A DNA stretch of 64,000 nucleotides from Cristatella mucedo (GCA_009760855.2 WPIO01000107.1:186001-250000), one strand, 5' to 3'. Numbered from the stretch's first letter, positions 1 through 11,339 are shown. Notes: a model not told the origin generated them from the sequence alone. A program made the numbers and translations.

Positions 1-141
1 GAGACGAAGTCTGTTGGCTACCGAATGCGTACCGAAAGCCGCTTAGGCTGTGAGTTCGCTATACAAAACTCTCCTGCGTAACACCCACATGGTCTTTATG
101 ACTTTGCGGAGTTACTGACGGAGATGCATTACATTACAAAG
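1..141 (+). repeat. 3' end of a dispersed LINE-like repeat (cut by window start)
   Basis: This stretch is nearly the reverse complement of 23768-23905, with only a few mismatches by eye. Similarity stops on both sides at the short tail 'cattacattaca', so this looks like the 3' terminus of one dispersed element family with an ATTAC-type tail. The rest of this copy lies outside the window to the left. The copy at 23.8-24.3 kb shows more of the element. An LTR end starting TGTAATG is a possible alternative reading. Confidence 0.6.
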
Positions 142-482
142 GCTCACTGATCTTTCCCTTTGAATTCGGCGGCTTATTGACCAGGTCTCCAATAACTATA
201 AGTTTGTAGCGTCTGTTGTGGTGTCTTTAGTTTGTATATTGAAAGGTAGCGTAGAATCTGAACACAAGGCATATCAATTGCTTTAAAACTGGCTGGTTTA
301 AGATACTTTGGGAACGGATTGGTGAAATAAGTAACTGTTTAGCCAAATCTCATAAGTTCTTGATATTGTTAGTTTGTAAAGATGATTCACTTAAGCGAGC
401 CACTGCTAATGACTTCCTAGTAACTTTAAACAACGATAACATTCAAGGCTAAGGAAAACCGGATACAGTAAGATCGTTTGAA
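142..482. other. No feature recognised
   Basis: AT-rich unique-looking DNA with no open frame, repeat or splice pattern I can support. Confidence 0.5.
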
Positions 483-612
483 CTAGTTTGGTCCTGCGGT
501 TAAGGCGCCAGCTCCGACCCAGGTCTGGCTTAGATCGTGGGATAGGCATATGCAAAGTGCCTAAAGAGGGATTCTGGTCTCTTGTGACACTACAAATTAA
601 TTATATATATTA
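483..612 (+). mobile_element. tRNA-derived SINE, family 1 (decayed copy)
   Basis: A Pol III type head begins 'gtttggtcctgcggttaagg' and continues through the family signatures 'ggtctggctt', 'gcatatgcaaagtgcct' and a tail ending in AT-rich 'aaattaattatatata'. It aligns throughout with the better copy at 8588-8740. The B-box region is damaged here ('gatcgtgggataggcatatg'), so internal transcription is unlikely. Confidence 0.7.
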
Positions 613-1274
613 TACATCCGTGCACAGACCGGCGGCACAACTGATAGCAGGGACTCGACCTTCCGACGGCGATCTGCTGGTGGAAAATGAGCTCTAAACC
701 AAGGTAGAGCATTTGCTGTATTTGATCTATTGCCAAATCACGTCGACTTAAATTTTCAGCTTGCCCGACCCGTGATACCCTTTTGGCCAACGTCGTGCTC
801 ATATTTTCAGCCCAGTATTGGTGTTGCTATGACGATGAACCGTTGGTGTAGATGGGCGGTTAGGGAATTCAGTGATTGCCGGAATTCGTATTGACAGTCA
901 GCTCCTACGAAGAATTGCCATACTTTTTAATTGTCACCGGACAGGTATTTTTCAATATTAGGAGCTCGCGGTAGCACGGGGTAGCATCTGGCCGCTCTTC
1001 GCAACCAAGGATATTGTCTCGCGTTAAGCATTGAGTGATACTTTAATGCTCTCTACAAGTGGTGGTGAAATCGTTCAAGGCTCTTCTGCCACCATACTAA
1101 TGCGGCTCTTAGATCAGTTTAATGCAAGCACGTAAACTATGAATCTGGTTCCACAATATTAAAAATGTCCTGCTTGCTACAAGTTTAACCTAATGACTGA
1201 CTCCACTCTTTTTATAAAAATATTCTCAGTGGCAACCCCCTATTTGACAGTTTTCTCATTGCATTTTCGGTTCT
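613..1274. other. No clear feature; possible very diverged L2 upstream part
   Basis: No supported gene. The part next to the L2 copy that follows could be an unrecognisable upstream portion of the same element. Confidence 0.4.
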
Positions 1275-2166
1275 TGGCTCTGCCACCATATCTCCTGCCG
1301 AATAAGCTCGAAATCTAGGTGTCATATTCGAAAGTGACCTCTCGTTAGACGACCATATCAGCTCCACGGTAAAATCTACCTATTTTCAGGTTCATAATGT
1401 TGCTGAAATTTGAGCTTGTTCAGATAAGGATACCACGTCCAAATTGGCCCATGCATTCGTAACGTCTCGTCTCGACTTCTGCAAGTCACTGCTTACTGGC
1501 CTACCAACATGTGCGATCAGGCGATTGCAGCTGGTGCAAAACTCTGCAGCTAGGCTTGTCTGTCGTGAGCGTCGCACTTGCCACATTACTCCACTTATCG
1601 CTGACCTGCACTGGCTACCAGTCAAGCAACGAATTGACTTCAAGGTTTTGTCGCTCACTTTTAGGTCCTTCCATTCTTTGGCTGCAGCCTATCTCTCCGA
1701 CATACTCCCCCATCAGGCCAAGCATCGTACCACCCACTTTTCGGTATTCAACAGCCTAGAAATACCTCGTACAAACCTCAATACCTTTGGAAACCGTGCA
1801 TTTACTTCGTATGCTCCCAAAGCCTGGAACTCCCTCCCGACTTGCGTCAGAACATTCCCTGACCTAACCACATTTAAAAGGAACTTGAAAACACACCTAT
1901 TTAGGACAGCATTTAGTGGGTCCCTGTGATTCTTCCTTTACGTGCTTACGTGTGCTGACACTGTGCATGCTGCCACTAATCACATTTGCATGCTGACCCT
2001 GTGCATGTCACCCCTAACCATGTTATTTATTTTGTTGGTTTTTCAAGCATGATTTTACTTACCATTCAATTGCATTTCCCTTTGCAGCAAATGTAAAGCG
2101 CCTAGAAAGAGATTGAGTTCCCTGGGCGCGCTTTATCAAATACATTATTATTATTAATATTATTAT
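1275..2166 (+). mobile_element. L2-type LINE, 5'-truncated copy A
   Basis: This is the C-terminal part of an L2 ORF2 plus the 3' UTR. The frame at 1444-1929 (161 codons) carries the post-polymerase region typical of L2/CR1 proteins: a 'TSRLDFC.SLLTGLP' block, 'RRLQLVQNSAARLVCRER', '[13 protein letters not shown]', 'YAPKAWNSLPTC' and a terminal '[14 protein letters not shown]'. The 3' UTR contains 'gcgcctagaaagagattg', then 'gggcgc', and ends in an ATT repeat, the usual L2-style tail. The reverse transcriptase core and endonuclease are missing, and the upstream frame is shifted, so this copy is dead. Confidence 0.9.
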
Positions 2167-2585
2167 AGTGCCATATCTTCCGTAATCAATGGTTTAATTA
2201 ATTATCTGTTACAGATTTCTTTTAGTTTAATAACTCTCAATAGGTGTTTAAAATTAATTTCTTCATCATCTTACTCATTACGCAATAATGTGGTGTTTTA
2301 AAGTTCCGCGTGAGTATAATGCTAACTTAATCATTGACATGAGAATGCGAATTTAAAAATCCAAAATGGGAAAACTAGCAACCTCGTTAGGATTTTCTCC
2401 TTTTTTGTCATGACTAAGAGTAAAGCAAAATTAAAGTAAAATTAAAAGTTAGATTACAGTTTTAAAAGCTCTTAAAAATTAATTACTGAAAATATTATTA
2501 ACGTTTAACAACGGTGAAAATGTAAAAATAAGCATACCGTATTCAGTTTAATATTAAAGCTATTTCTTAAAATCTCAAAAGGTAT
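2167..2585. other. No feature recognised
   Basis: Very AT-rich low-complexity DNA between an L2 tail and a GA microsatellite. No coding frame or repeat family seen. Confidence 0.5.
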
Positions 2586-2602
2586 AAAAAGAGAGATAGA
2601 GA

Positions 2603-2664
<62 letters not shown>
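2586..2664 (+). repeat. (GA)n microsatellite
   Basis: About 80 bp of GA dinucleotide, interrupted near its left end by 'gataga' and 'gaaaga' variants and pure over its right two thirds. Confidence 0.95.
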
Positions 2665-2666
<2 letters not shown>

Positions 2667-3221
2667 TAAGTTATGCAAAACAACACATAATTTTTTAATC
2701 GGAATCTAGTTACGCTTAAGCATATAGTGGATATTCACATGCAGAAAAATGCTACGGAGAGAAGAAATGAGTTTGCCTCTACCTCCATCAAAATGTATAC
2801 CCGTTGCCGATCATGTCATTGATTGTGTGCGAGTTCCTGATGACGAAGGATTGGAAGTAATTACATAAGTTAACACAAAAGGTGGCTGATGGGAAACATA
2901 GTCAAACTTGCCTATTCAGAGGACTATACCTTTGCTAAAGAGTTTACGGAGAAAGTAATTACTAGAAATAATGTGATTTAATGTAGCTACAGCCTCAAAC
3001 TAAATTACAGGACCAATACTTTGGTACGATTCTGTAAAGGCTCCGGTACAGCTTACGGCAGACAGGCCTATGCACACGGTTCTCCACCATTATTATACAC
3101 CGGCTAAGAAGACTGAAAAACTGAGAATTTACAATGAGTTCAAACTGAATGTCAGAATTGCTACGTCCAACTTTTGCAATAGAGAAGCTAGGGTTACTTA
3201 ATTTAATAACCGCATACATAA
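2665..3221. other. No feature recognised
   Basis: Unique-looking DNA. The open frames here are short and have no splice or family support. Confidence 0.5.
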
Positions 3222-3270
3222 ACACACACACACATATATATATATAAATATATATATATATGTGCGTGTG

Positions 3271-3329
<59 letters not shown>

Positions 3330-3330
3330 A
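3222..3330 (+). repeat. Compound AC / AT / GT microsatellite
   Basis: An (AC)n run passes into (AT)n with a TAA interruption and then into a longer GT run containing 'gtgcgtg' variants. The AC and GT arms around an AT core are self-complementary, so the tract can fold into a hairpin. Confidence 0.95.
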
Positions 3331-4574
3331 CCATAGCCACAGAGGAAGACGACAGAAATTTGATCATATATCGCATGTGAACGCAAGCTAAACCCACTTG
3401 AATGGAAGCTAAAGGGCATTTACATTTACTCAAAGGATGCTATTTGCTGCACATTCAGATTTTGTACAAACGCTACCAAATATCTAAGCCAATCCCTGTT
3501 TGAAAGATTGTTGATCTACTTTGGCCATTACGTATATTGCAAAACTTTGTATCTCAACCATTCGTTTTATGTCTCACAAGAAAATAATTGTCGTGCAATA
3601 TTATTTGCTTAAGCACGTTTTAATGTTAGCATTACAAGTCTGTTAAGGTTTAGAAAATAGCAACCAGCTAGAAAGCTATGTTGCCACTAAAGTCCCGTCT
3701 ATTGAAATTAAGCTGCACGTCACTAAGAAAACTTGTACACTTTCAGTAGAGCGATGTATATAGTTGAATAAATCGAGTGGAAATTTGGATACTCGATAAA
3801 TGAACATGGGAAGACTAGATAAAGCGATCATAAGTCGGCTGACGAGTAATGATTTGGTAACTGACTGCAAATTGCAGACTTTGTGAGATTATAAGTCACA
3901 CGATACTCGGACAATTGACAATTTCGTTTAAAAAAGATTTTATACAAAAATGTTTATTTCTGAATATATAGCACATTTTATAATATTATAAACTAAATTT
4001 AATCATCACAATAAGGAGGAAACTCGTCATCAGTATCCCAACTAACAACATCGTAGCTTTTTGCAGAATTGTCAATGCCTGAGTCGACACTTTCTTCATA
4101 GATTGCATAGTATCACTTTCATTCACCCTGTTTGAAATTTCTTTTTTTATTGTCAGCTAAACTAAAATAGATTAAAAGTATTTATTCCCATGTGAACGAG
4201 TTGAGCAGTCTAAAGAGGAAGGCAAGGAGTGGTTATAAGTTTTGACTTACAAGGCTGGTAGTGTACAATCTGCCGATTTATTTTATAAAAAAAACTAGTA
4301 CTCGTTTAAGCCAGCTTGGTAAGTATATTCATCTACTCTAAATTACCAATTTTGATGCTAATAACTTCTTTCTCAAGGTTAGGATGATGCAGCAGTGTGA
4401 CTAGTACAAGATGAAATCGGCAAAACCACAATAAAATAGTATCCATTCGACATAATCACACTGAGTGCGAAATTGTACCTATCTTAACCATTGCAATTTC
4501 CATTGTGTTAGAAAAACAGAAACCATATTAAAAAAACAAAATTCTAGCTGATTGACTATCCTCATGTCTATAGC
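3331..4574. other. No feature recognised
   Basis: AT-rich sequence with no supported gene, repeat family or RNA. Confidence 0.5.
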
Positions 4575-4722
4575 GACAAAAGAGCTTGTGCGGCTATCAT
4601 CACCTCTTTCTGAGATGTGACATCGCCCACCGCAGGATTCGAACCCAAGAGCTCGGGATAAAGCAAAGACCTCACCAGGTGTGTCTCAACTGGTGTGACG
4701 TAAAGTGTAACTGCATTAGTTT
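4575..4722 (-). mobile_element. tRNA-derived SINE, family 2 (decayed)
   Basis: Read on the minus strand it contains a perfect Pol III B box, 'gggttcgaatcc', followed by 'ggtgggcgat' and then 'gaggtgatgatagccg'. The same order occurs in the copy at 31640-31830, also minus, which has 'gggttcgaatcc', 'ggtgggctat' and 'ggtggtgatagccg'. This shared non-tRNA body makes it a SINE family, not a stray tRNA. The A-box region is weak and no intact tRNA folds from it. Confidence 0.6.
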
Positions 4723-6266
4723 GCATGACGCTTAATGGTCTGCTGAGTTAAATACAAATTTCTCTAGGAATGGAAAATTTAATTCTGTTCTAACGAGCTG
4801 ATGGTTATGGAGAGCTATATTTTGAACTGAATTAAAGATGCCAAAATGATACCCGAGGACGAGACGGTGTATTCATACCACAGAAAATTCATAAAGCTGT
4901 ATTTTGGGCTATAACAAATACGCCAACGGTTCAACTAAACCTTACTATCATATCCCTTGCGGCAACAAAATGTGAAGATAACAGATGAAGCTAAGCACTA
5001 CCCTATTCTTTTCCGGTGATAGGTGAACCTCTGCAGCCAATTTCAAGCCAATGTAATAGCGTCTGCTGTTCATCTGCGAATTTGTGAATGATGCAATTGA
5101 CCAGTATAACGTCTTTTTAAAGAACAGTTAAATATTTCTAGCCGACCTGAAAACCATTCTCGTGGTCGCACTATCTACTTTTTTAGTGCTGAACCCCTAG
5201 CTAGCTCCATTCGTCTCGTGGATTATATTTAAAATGAGCTAGGCACATTTTTAAGCAATCCAGTTGAGAAATTATAGTACATTCCGGAAGTTTTCTTGGA
5301 CCTTCCCACTCGAAAATTTATTCAGATACTTTTCCTCTTGGCTGAGGCTGCCAGGCACACGCACTGCTACATTAGGTGGGAAAGAATAATGGTTAGAAAG
5401 GAAAAGGGATCTACGTCTGAACAATTATAATGTACGAATCAAAGCAAAAAATCAGTTACATGCAGCCTCTTGAAAGTGTGCCTTGAAGAGCTGCAGAGAC
5501 ACATGCTAGAGCTAATAACTATAACTCGGGAGTCACAGAGTCTTTGGTGCAGTGAACTCTCGAGTGATGACGTAGGCTGGATAACGGTTGCTGGCTTGAC
5601 ATAAATATCGGCCAAATACACAGGCAGCCAAAATAATACTGCTACATCTCAGCACAATCGGTAACAGCTACTCTAATCAAGTTACAGTGGATATCAGACA
5701 AGTATGATAGTTTTAACCAGACCTATGGTAAAGTTATTCAATAATCAAATACATAAGGAGCTTCAAAAATTGGAGCAGAAAAGCCCGTGCATACTGGCTA
5801 AGGGTTGGCATTAGCTTGAACATGGTTTATGGATAATCTGTCTCTAAAAAACTTTAGAAGAGATTGAAAAATCTCGCGACCGATGCATATTTACATATTT
5901 AAAATATATTAATTTCATTAAAAATATGAATCTTCAATCACTCACTATCGTAGACATGCACTATTAGTGGTTGCCGTCTTTTAAAATTTGATTGGCGTTT
6001 TGGAGTCTTCCCTTTGATCTTCATTTTGCTACAAAAAACGGTTTGCTCTCAATTTAAAGCCTAAAGGATTCCCGTGTCGACCACGATGTACATCCAATAC
6101 TTTTGGCACGTTCGTTCTTATTGAAAGTAAGTATTTCATAAAAATCTCTGAACAAGTGAAATAAAAGCTAGTTAATGTATGTCATAATTTTCATGAATGC
6201 TTTAAATTTATATAATTGTCTGTTCAAGTCGTTTAATTATCCTAACTTTCACTCACCTCCAGTAAA
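4723..6266. other. No feature recognised
   Basis: Unique-looking AT-rich DNA. Its right end may be the downstream flank of the minus-strand gene at 6586-7655. Confidence 0.45.
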
Positions 6267-6272
6267 TTTATT
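6267..6272 (-). terminator. Candidate polyadenylation signal (AATAAA)
   Basis: The minus strand reads AATAAA about 315 nt after the stop codon of the 6586-7655 gene. It is the first canonical hexamer I see in the 3' flank, so it is a reasonable but unproven 3' end for that transcript. Confidence 0.35.
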
Positions 6273-6585
6273 TTGTCTTCGTTCTAAATTTAACATTAAA
6301 TTACCTATTACTTACGTACGTTCACTGCATACAGTTATTAACCCTAATAACACAATTATTTGCATTCACTGTAACGCCGTAATGTTAAGCACTTCGATAA
6401 ATGTCAAACCGTAAAGTGATGAAATCACATGTGGCCCTTCTAATGTGGAAAGCTGTAAAACAAGCTCCTGGACTGAGCGACTGAGCAAATTTTAAGAAGT
6501 TGGCGTTTTTACAATTTCAACACCAAAATATTCAGAAGGCATGGATTCGGAAATTTGTATTCTGTATAGAATATGTTCACAAAAA

Positions 6586-7655
6586 CTAAAGCATTTCTAG
6601 AATGTCTTTCTCAGCATCACTTTCCTCAACGTTGGCCAAGACGTGATGTAGCATATTTCGAAGCTCACTAATCTTGTGCAGCTGAGCTGTACGGTGCTGA
6701 AGTTGCTGATCCGTCAGCATGTGATTAGGAATACAATCGAAACGCAGATCAAATGGGGCATGGGTTACAGGGGCCGGTATTTCGTTTGAAATGCCTCTCA
6801 TTTCTCCAACGGTGATCGAATAGGAATTCTGGTTGCTGACTGCTTCTGATCCTGAAAAACTGGGATGCCCAAATGACTCCTTTGCCCAGTCGTCTTCAAT
6901 GCAATTTTGGGAATTTCGCAAACCTCCGGCTTCTTGGACTTGTGCACTTCCGTTTTCGAGATCGGTACCACATTGGCTGTTGCTGTAGTCGTTGTAGACA
7001 TAGTGGCGAGCCTGATGCAAATTCAACGTCGACTGATGATGTTGCGGAATATTTATTGCACCATTGGAACCAACTAAAGAAAAATAATTTTATAGTTACC
7101 TGTAAATATAGTTAGCTGCACACAAATGCATTGAGCGTAAAGGAAGGACCTAACTCCAGTATTATGCAAAGATGCAATTGCACAGTAAAACTAAAATGTA
7201 TCGCCGCCAGAGCTTAAAATGCTGGAGACTACATTACTCTGATTTAGGACTTTTTTAAGCCACAAATCGTATAACAAAATCAATTATTTCCACTTTTCAG
7301 AAAATTTGTGAGCATATGTCGTTGGTGTAAGACCTAATTCGACCAAATTTGTACAAACAGGTGACGATTAAAGACTTACAACTTAAAATAAAGACTTCTA
7401 CTGACAGCAGCACATTTTTTCCATTCAGGAATAGCAGTTTTTTAAATCTGAATTGAATAAATTGCACTAAAAAGTACTTGCTCAAAAAACATCTACGCAT
7501 GAGTTGTGGAGGAAATCTGCACGTAGTTACATTCAAGTCATCCAGTCTAAGTTAAATCAGGCCACGTGCTGTAAGCCTATAAACCAACACACAGCTTATT
7601 AGAAAAAAATGCAAGCCTTTCGCTTACCACCACCTGGGCCGTCATTGTGACTCAT
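6586..7655 (-). CDS. Two-exon gene for a 171-aa protein with a BCL9/Legless HD2-like helix
   Basis: Exon 1 coding part is 7655-7628: ATG with A at -3, an in-frame TGA two codons upstream, 9 codons plus 1 nt, then donor G|GTAAGC. The intron is 7627-7074 (554 bp) and ends in a pyrimidine-rich acceptor, 'ttatttttctttag'. Exon 2 is 7073-6586, starts with the remaining 2 nt of the split codon and stays open to TAG. Together they give exactly 172 codons including stop. The protein starts MSHNDGPGGVGSNG, is polar and Asn/Ser/Gln-rich to about residue 115, then has a predicted amphipathic helix at about 129-158 containing 'QLQHRTAQLHKISELRNML'. From memory, the BCL9 HD2 helix that binds beta-catenin reads 'QLEHRERSLQTLRDIQRML'. 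The H-R pair and the hydrophobic contact positions coincide (R137, L141, I144, L147, L151). BCL9 proteins are usually more than 1000 aa with further domains, which are absent here. Gene structure is well supported; the family link is inference, and a generic coiled coil is the alternative. Confidence 0.65.
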
Positions 7656-8587
7656 TGTTCACGTTTCCTTGCGGACGGACGTCTATGAAGAGAAACTAAA
7701 AACCCAGATTTTGAGTTAGAAATAGCGGCACGGGCTTGTGATGAGCCAGCTGGCTTGAAATGCTGCACGCGACAGCGAGAAAGCAAGCACATACATACAA
7801 TACAGGTACACTTGTACGCCAACTTCACTAGAACAGCCACAGAGACAGGTAGCTGGATTTTCTGACGCTTCAAATGAAGACTCAAATACTATACAATCGC
7901 TATATGTGCATCATCCTATTGAAACGTAAGATTCGATCAATTCATGGCCCATGATATAGAGGGAGAGCTGGGCTGTTGGTCCTATGGAGCATGGTTAACC
8001 GGAATTCAAGATCTACCTATACGATACTGTCGTGTTATAATCCAACCCATAAAGCCGCATGAACAGTGCAAGACTAACCAGTGCAATATTTGAATAACGG
8101 ACTTCCAGCAGCCTACCCTTTTCGCAATATTGTTGCTATAGGTAATGAACAGCTCGGAAAGCTTGGTCGTAACCAAGTGATAAGGTACTCTCTTTACGCC
8201 ACCCCGATTGGAACTTGAGTTGCACATCAGGGAATCCTTTGTTGCCGACTGCATACCGAATCAGTCACTAGGGCTCTGCTGGTACTTTATGAATAATGAA
8301 TAGCTAAGAATTACTTCTACTCAGAGTGTAGACTGAGCTGGGCTAGAATAGTAGGACCTTAAAACCCTTTTAACTCAGCAGCTCAAAGAGCTCAATTGCT
8401 GACTGAGCGATTGCGTTCATCTTACGGAATCGACAGGTCTGCAAGGCTTTGATTGCACAATATAGAAGTCAAAGCTTTTGATTTTCCACTAACTTGAGCA
8501 CCAACTTTAAAACTGCAAAAATTCTTTATGTCTGAGATCAATGGGTCCGCCAAACAGGCCATAGACGCCATGGGTCATATCCATCGC
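7656..8587. other. Upstream flank of the 6586-7655 gene; possible uORF
   Basis: This would hold the 5' UTR and promoter of the minus-strand gene. A 77-codon minus frame at 7885-7652 ends in a TGA that overlaps the gene's ATG (ATGA), so it would act as an upstream ORF if the transcript starts beyond it. No convincing TATA box or other exon was found. Confidence 0.3.
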
Positions 8588-8740
8588 CGAGCTGGTTTGG
8601 TCCTGTGGTTAAGGTGCTCGGCCCGACTAAGGTCTGGCTGAGGTCGTGGGCTCGAGCCCGGAGGCATATGTGAAGCGCCTGAATAGAGATTAATTTCTCT
8701 TGGGCGCTATACAAATGAATTATGTATTTTTATCCAGGGG
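8588..8740 (+). mobile_element. tRNA-derived SINE, family 1 (best-preserved plus copy)
   Basis: The tRNA-like head runs 'gctggtttggtcctgtgg' to a B box, 'ggctcgagccc' (about 8648-8660). The tail reads 'gcgcctgaatagagatt' then 'gggcgctatacaaat' and ends in AT-rich sequence. The tail closely matches the 3' end of the L2 copies in this window ('gcgcctagaaagagatt', 'gggcgc'), which suggests the SINE borrows the L2 reverse transcriptase. Other copies are at 483-612, 8772-8917 (minus), 20433-20566 and 21466-21607 (minus). Confidence 0.85.
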
Positions 8741-8771
8741 AAAAGGCTTGGATATTGCTTGAAATGCGGTG

Positions 8772-8917
8772 AATTTAAATATAATTAATTTGAATAGCAT
8801 CCCAACATAACTTAATGTGTATTCAGGCGCTTCGCATACGCTTTGGTGCTTTAGCCCATGACCTCAGCCAGACCGTGGTCGGGACGAGCACCGTAACCAC
8901 TGGATATCACCAGCTCG
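8772..8917 (-). mobile_element. tRNA-derived SINE, family 1, inverted neighbour
   Basis: On the minus strand it reads from 'gccgagctggtgatatcc' through 'ggtctggctgaggtcatggg' to 'gcgaagcgcctgaatac' and an AT-rich tail. It lies tail to tail with the plus-strand copy at 8588-8740, about 30 bp away, so a read-through transcript could form a long hairpin. Confidence 0.8.
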
Positions 8918-9584
8918 GCAATGGTTTTGCCGTTTAATGCTAACAGTTTCTCTTAAGTTCCTGGGCAAAGCGGAATCAGGTAGAAACCATTTTCTCTCAG
9001 CCGAATCGGAAATTCTTGCCGAGAGTGATCACTATAGGAATTCCTCCTGTCTGCTTCTAAATACAAAATGTGCGCTTCAAAATCAAGTGACATCATGCCG
9101 ATGAGTCCGTGTTAACAGGCTACGTTAACCCAGCAGTTTCGTTAGAGTGTATTGACCAAGACTATACTAAGAAAGCCGGGAGCATAAGATCTAATAGTTC
9201 CATTTTAATATATTCCAGTGGCAATCGATATACCAATTCAACTAAATTTCAATACTGCTAGGCAAGATAGAAAGGATCACCTTTTAGCTTGCATTTAAAA
9301 AGTATAATGTTAGTCAATAAATAATAATACTGGTCGGCAGCAAAAGCCCTGTGATACAGAGATTAGTCTTCCTATAATGCTACAGATATTGGAACGGCTC
9401 ATAGCCGTTAGGAACGGTTCGGATCCAACTATCTGTGACAGTTGGCAATTACGAAATATTGATTCACATCAGATAACATTTGGATACTTAGCTATTGCAT
9501 ACTACATGTTAAGGTAGCTGTACTATTAGTCGGCATTACAACATTTGCAAAATAGCTTTAGACCGGCCCACCAATGTCAAATGA
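8918..9584. other. No feature recognised
   Basis: Unique-looking DNA without supported genes or repeats. Confidence 0.5.
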
Positions 9585-9657
9585 CCCAATTACGAACCCC
9601 AAGTTGAGAGTCGCAGCTCTGGGCGATCAGTCGAACGTTGCCAGATGAGCTACAGCA
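9585..9657 (-). repeat. Degenerate tRNA-like sequence
   Basis: The minus strand reads 'gtagctcatctggcaacg', which fits an A box and D arm, followed about 45 nt later by 'ggggttcgtaattggg', a damaged B box and T arm. The cloverleaf is incomplete, so this is most likely a tRNA pseudogene or SINE head. Confidence 0.35.
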
Positions 9658-11339
9658 GCAGCAGGATCTACCAGTGGTCAACTCAGCTTAGACTATATTC
9701 AAGTGCACCTTCGAGCGCGTCTGCCTTCAGTGCTGCTTGGTCTCCTAAGCCAAACTGGCTTGGCTGAATCGATGCAATAAAGATTTATAACCCATATCGG
9801 CTGCACAAAGTTGCCCATATCTTTCTGTTTTACTCAATCCTAACTGCTGCGAAGGTGAGCTATTGCGTTTATTACATTCAAGTCAAAGACGACATAAAAA
9901 TGTACAGCAACTGTGTCTGAATGTACTGAGCTGGAAAAGAACACAGATAATAGATGGTAGCTTTATTTAAAGCCAGGATAAACACTTAGTACTCAACATT
10001 TTTGTCCACTATTCGGCTTCGCATGAGAAGTTCGATTTACCCACCCACTGGCTCAATCATTCTACCCGACTGCTGGTACATCCATCGGAATTAGTCGATG
10101 AGTTGCTGCAAAACTGCAGAGAGAATAAAGGCACTAGCCGTGTTAGTCGCCTCACTCCGCATAAGTCAGTCACTATCCTTCAGCTTTGTGGAATCTCAGG
10201 TAGCCTGCATTGACAAAGTTCAAGGGGAAAGTTTAACCTCCGGCAGCCCATTTTCAATGAAAAAGGAATGGAGTGATAGAAATCAGGTTATTTGAGCTTT
10301 AATAGTCTTCGAATTCAAAGGGTTCCTAACCAATGACGGAAACGATACAATTCAGTAATCCTCACTAGCCAACGTCCTGATTGCCTACTGCAGAGCCAGT
10401 TTAAGTCAGTTATTGTGTGCCACTGGGTATCTTCGGTGCCTGTTTGTCTAATGAGGAATGCTCGTGCTACCAAACTGAGTGCACATTTTGCCCCAGAAGC
10501 AAGTCCGACCTACACCTGCTCAGGTTACTCATTCAAGCATCTTAAACCAGCTGCTATCCATTTTCAAAGGGCGGCCATTTTCCGAAGTCAGTTTTTTCAC
10601 CCGGCAATAGTCAGATCAGTTAAGCCCTGCCCATTTGATTTCTAGCAGCTCACGTAGCCCATTTCTTAGCAGGCCAAGCTGCCCTCATCATCATTAAGTT
10701 TAATCGGTGGCCTCGTCGGCGATCTAATATCTCTGACGTCTTAACAACCGGGTTTGCCGAAACATCTACAGCAAGGGCCTTGATAGTAATTTTATCACAT
10801 TACACGTATTCAGCTGTATTACTTGTTCAGCGTGCAAATCTTTTCAGTCGTTTTTTTGGCTACTCAGAAATGAGCTTCAGACTAATATGTTGGCCACTGC
10901 GTTGTCGGAAGCATGGCACTGTTTTCATTAGTTTGATTACAGTATATGGCTTGCCAAAGGTAACTCTCTAATAATTTGTGTAGAACACCCCAACCTCTCT
11001 TGAGGGCAATGTCCTAATCACCATGTCTTAATCGCTAACCTGACCACCCGGTAGATAGACGGCTGCTGCATCCACTGCCCTAACCCCACTAGGGTCAAAC
11101 AACACCCTCATTTTCCAAGTATTAATAATATTACTATTTTTATTATCCACCGACGGATTTTTATATCTTCAATCACTTTCACACCAGGGGTTTCCGGTGC
11201 CGCTTTAGGCCTGGCAGTTCCAGTACACCCGTGTGTGCCAATAGAAGCAGGTAGTACCAGGGATCAGTGCCCAATGATGCTGATATCGGTGATTGAAATA
11301 CGTTGCCCTGTCATAAGCTACTGCCGACCGATGCTGCAG
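9658..11339. other. Mostly featureless; weak ancient-repeat similarity
   Basis: No supported gene. The stretch around 10640-10700 ('agctcacgtagccc', 'agcaggccaagctgcc') resembles 16048-16110 ('agctcgggtagcctcg', 'agcaggccatggcagcc'), which hints at an old dispersed repeat. Open frames at 10098-10295 and 10415-10645 have no further support. Confidence 0.3.
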
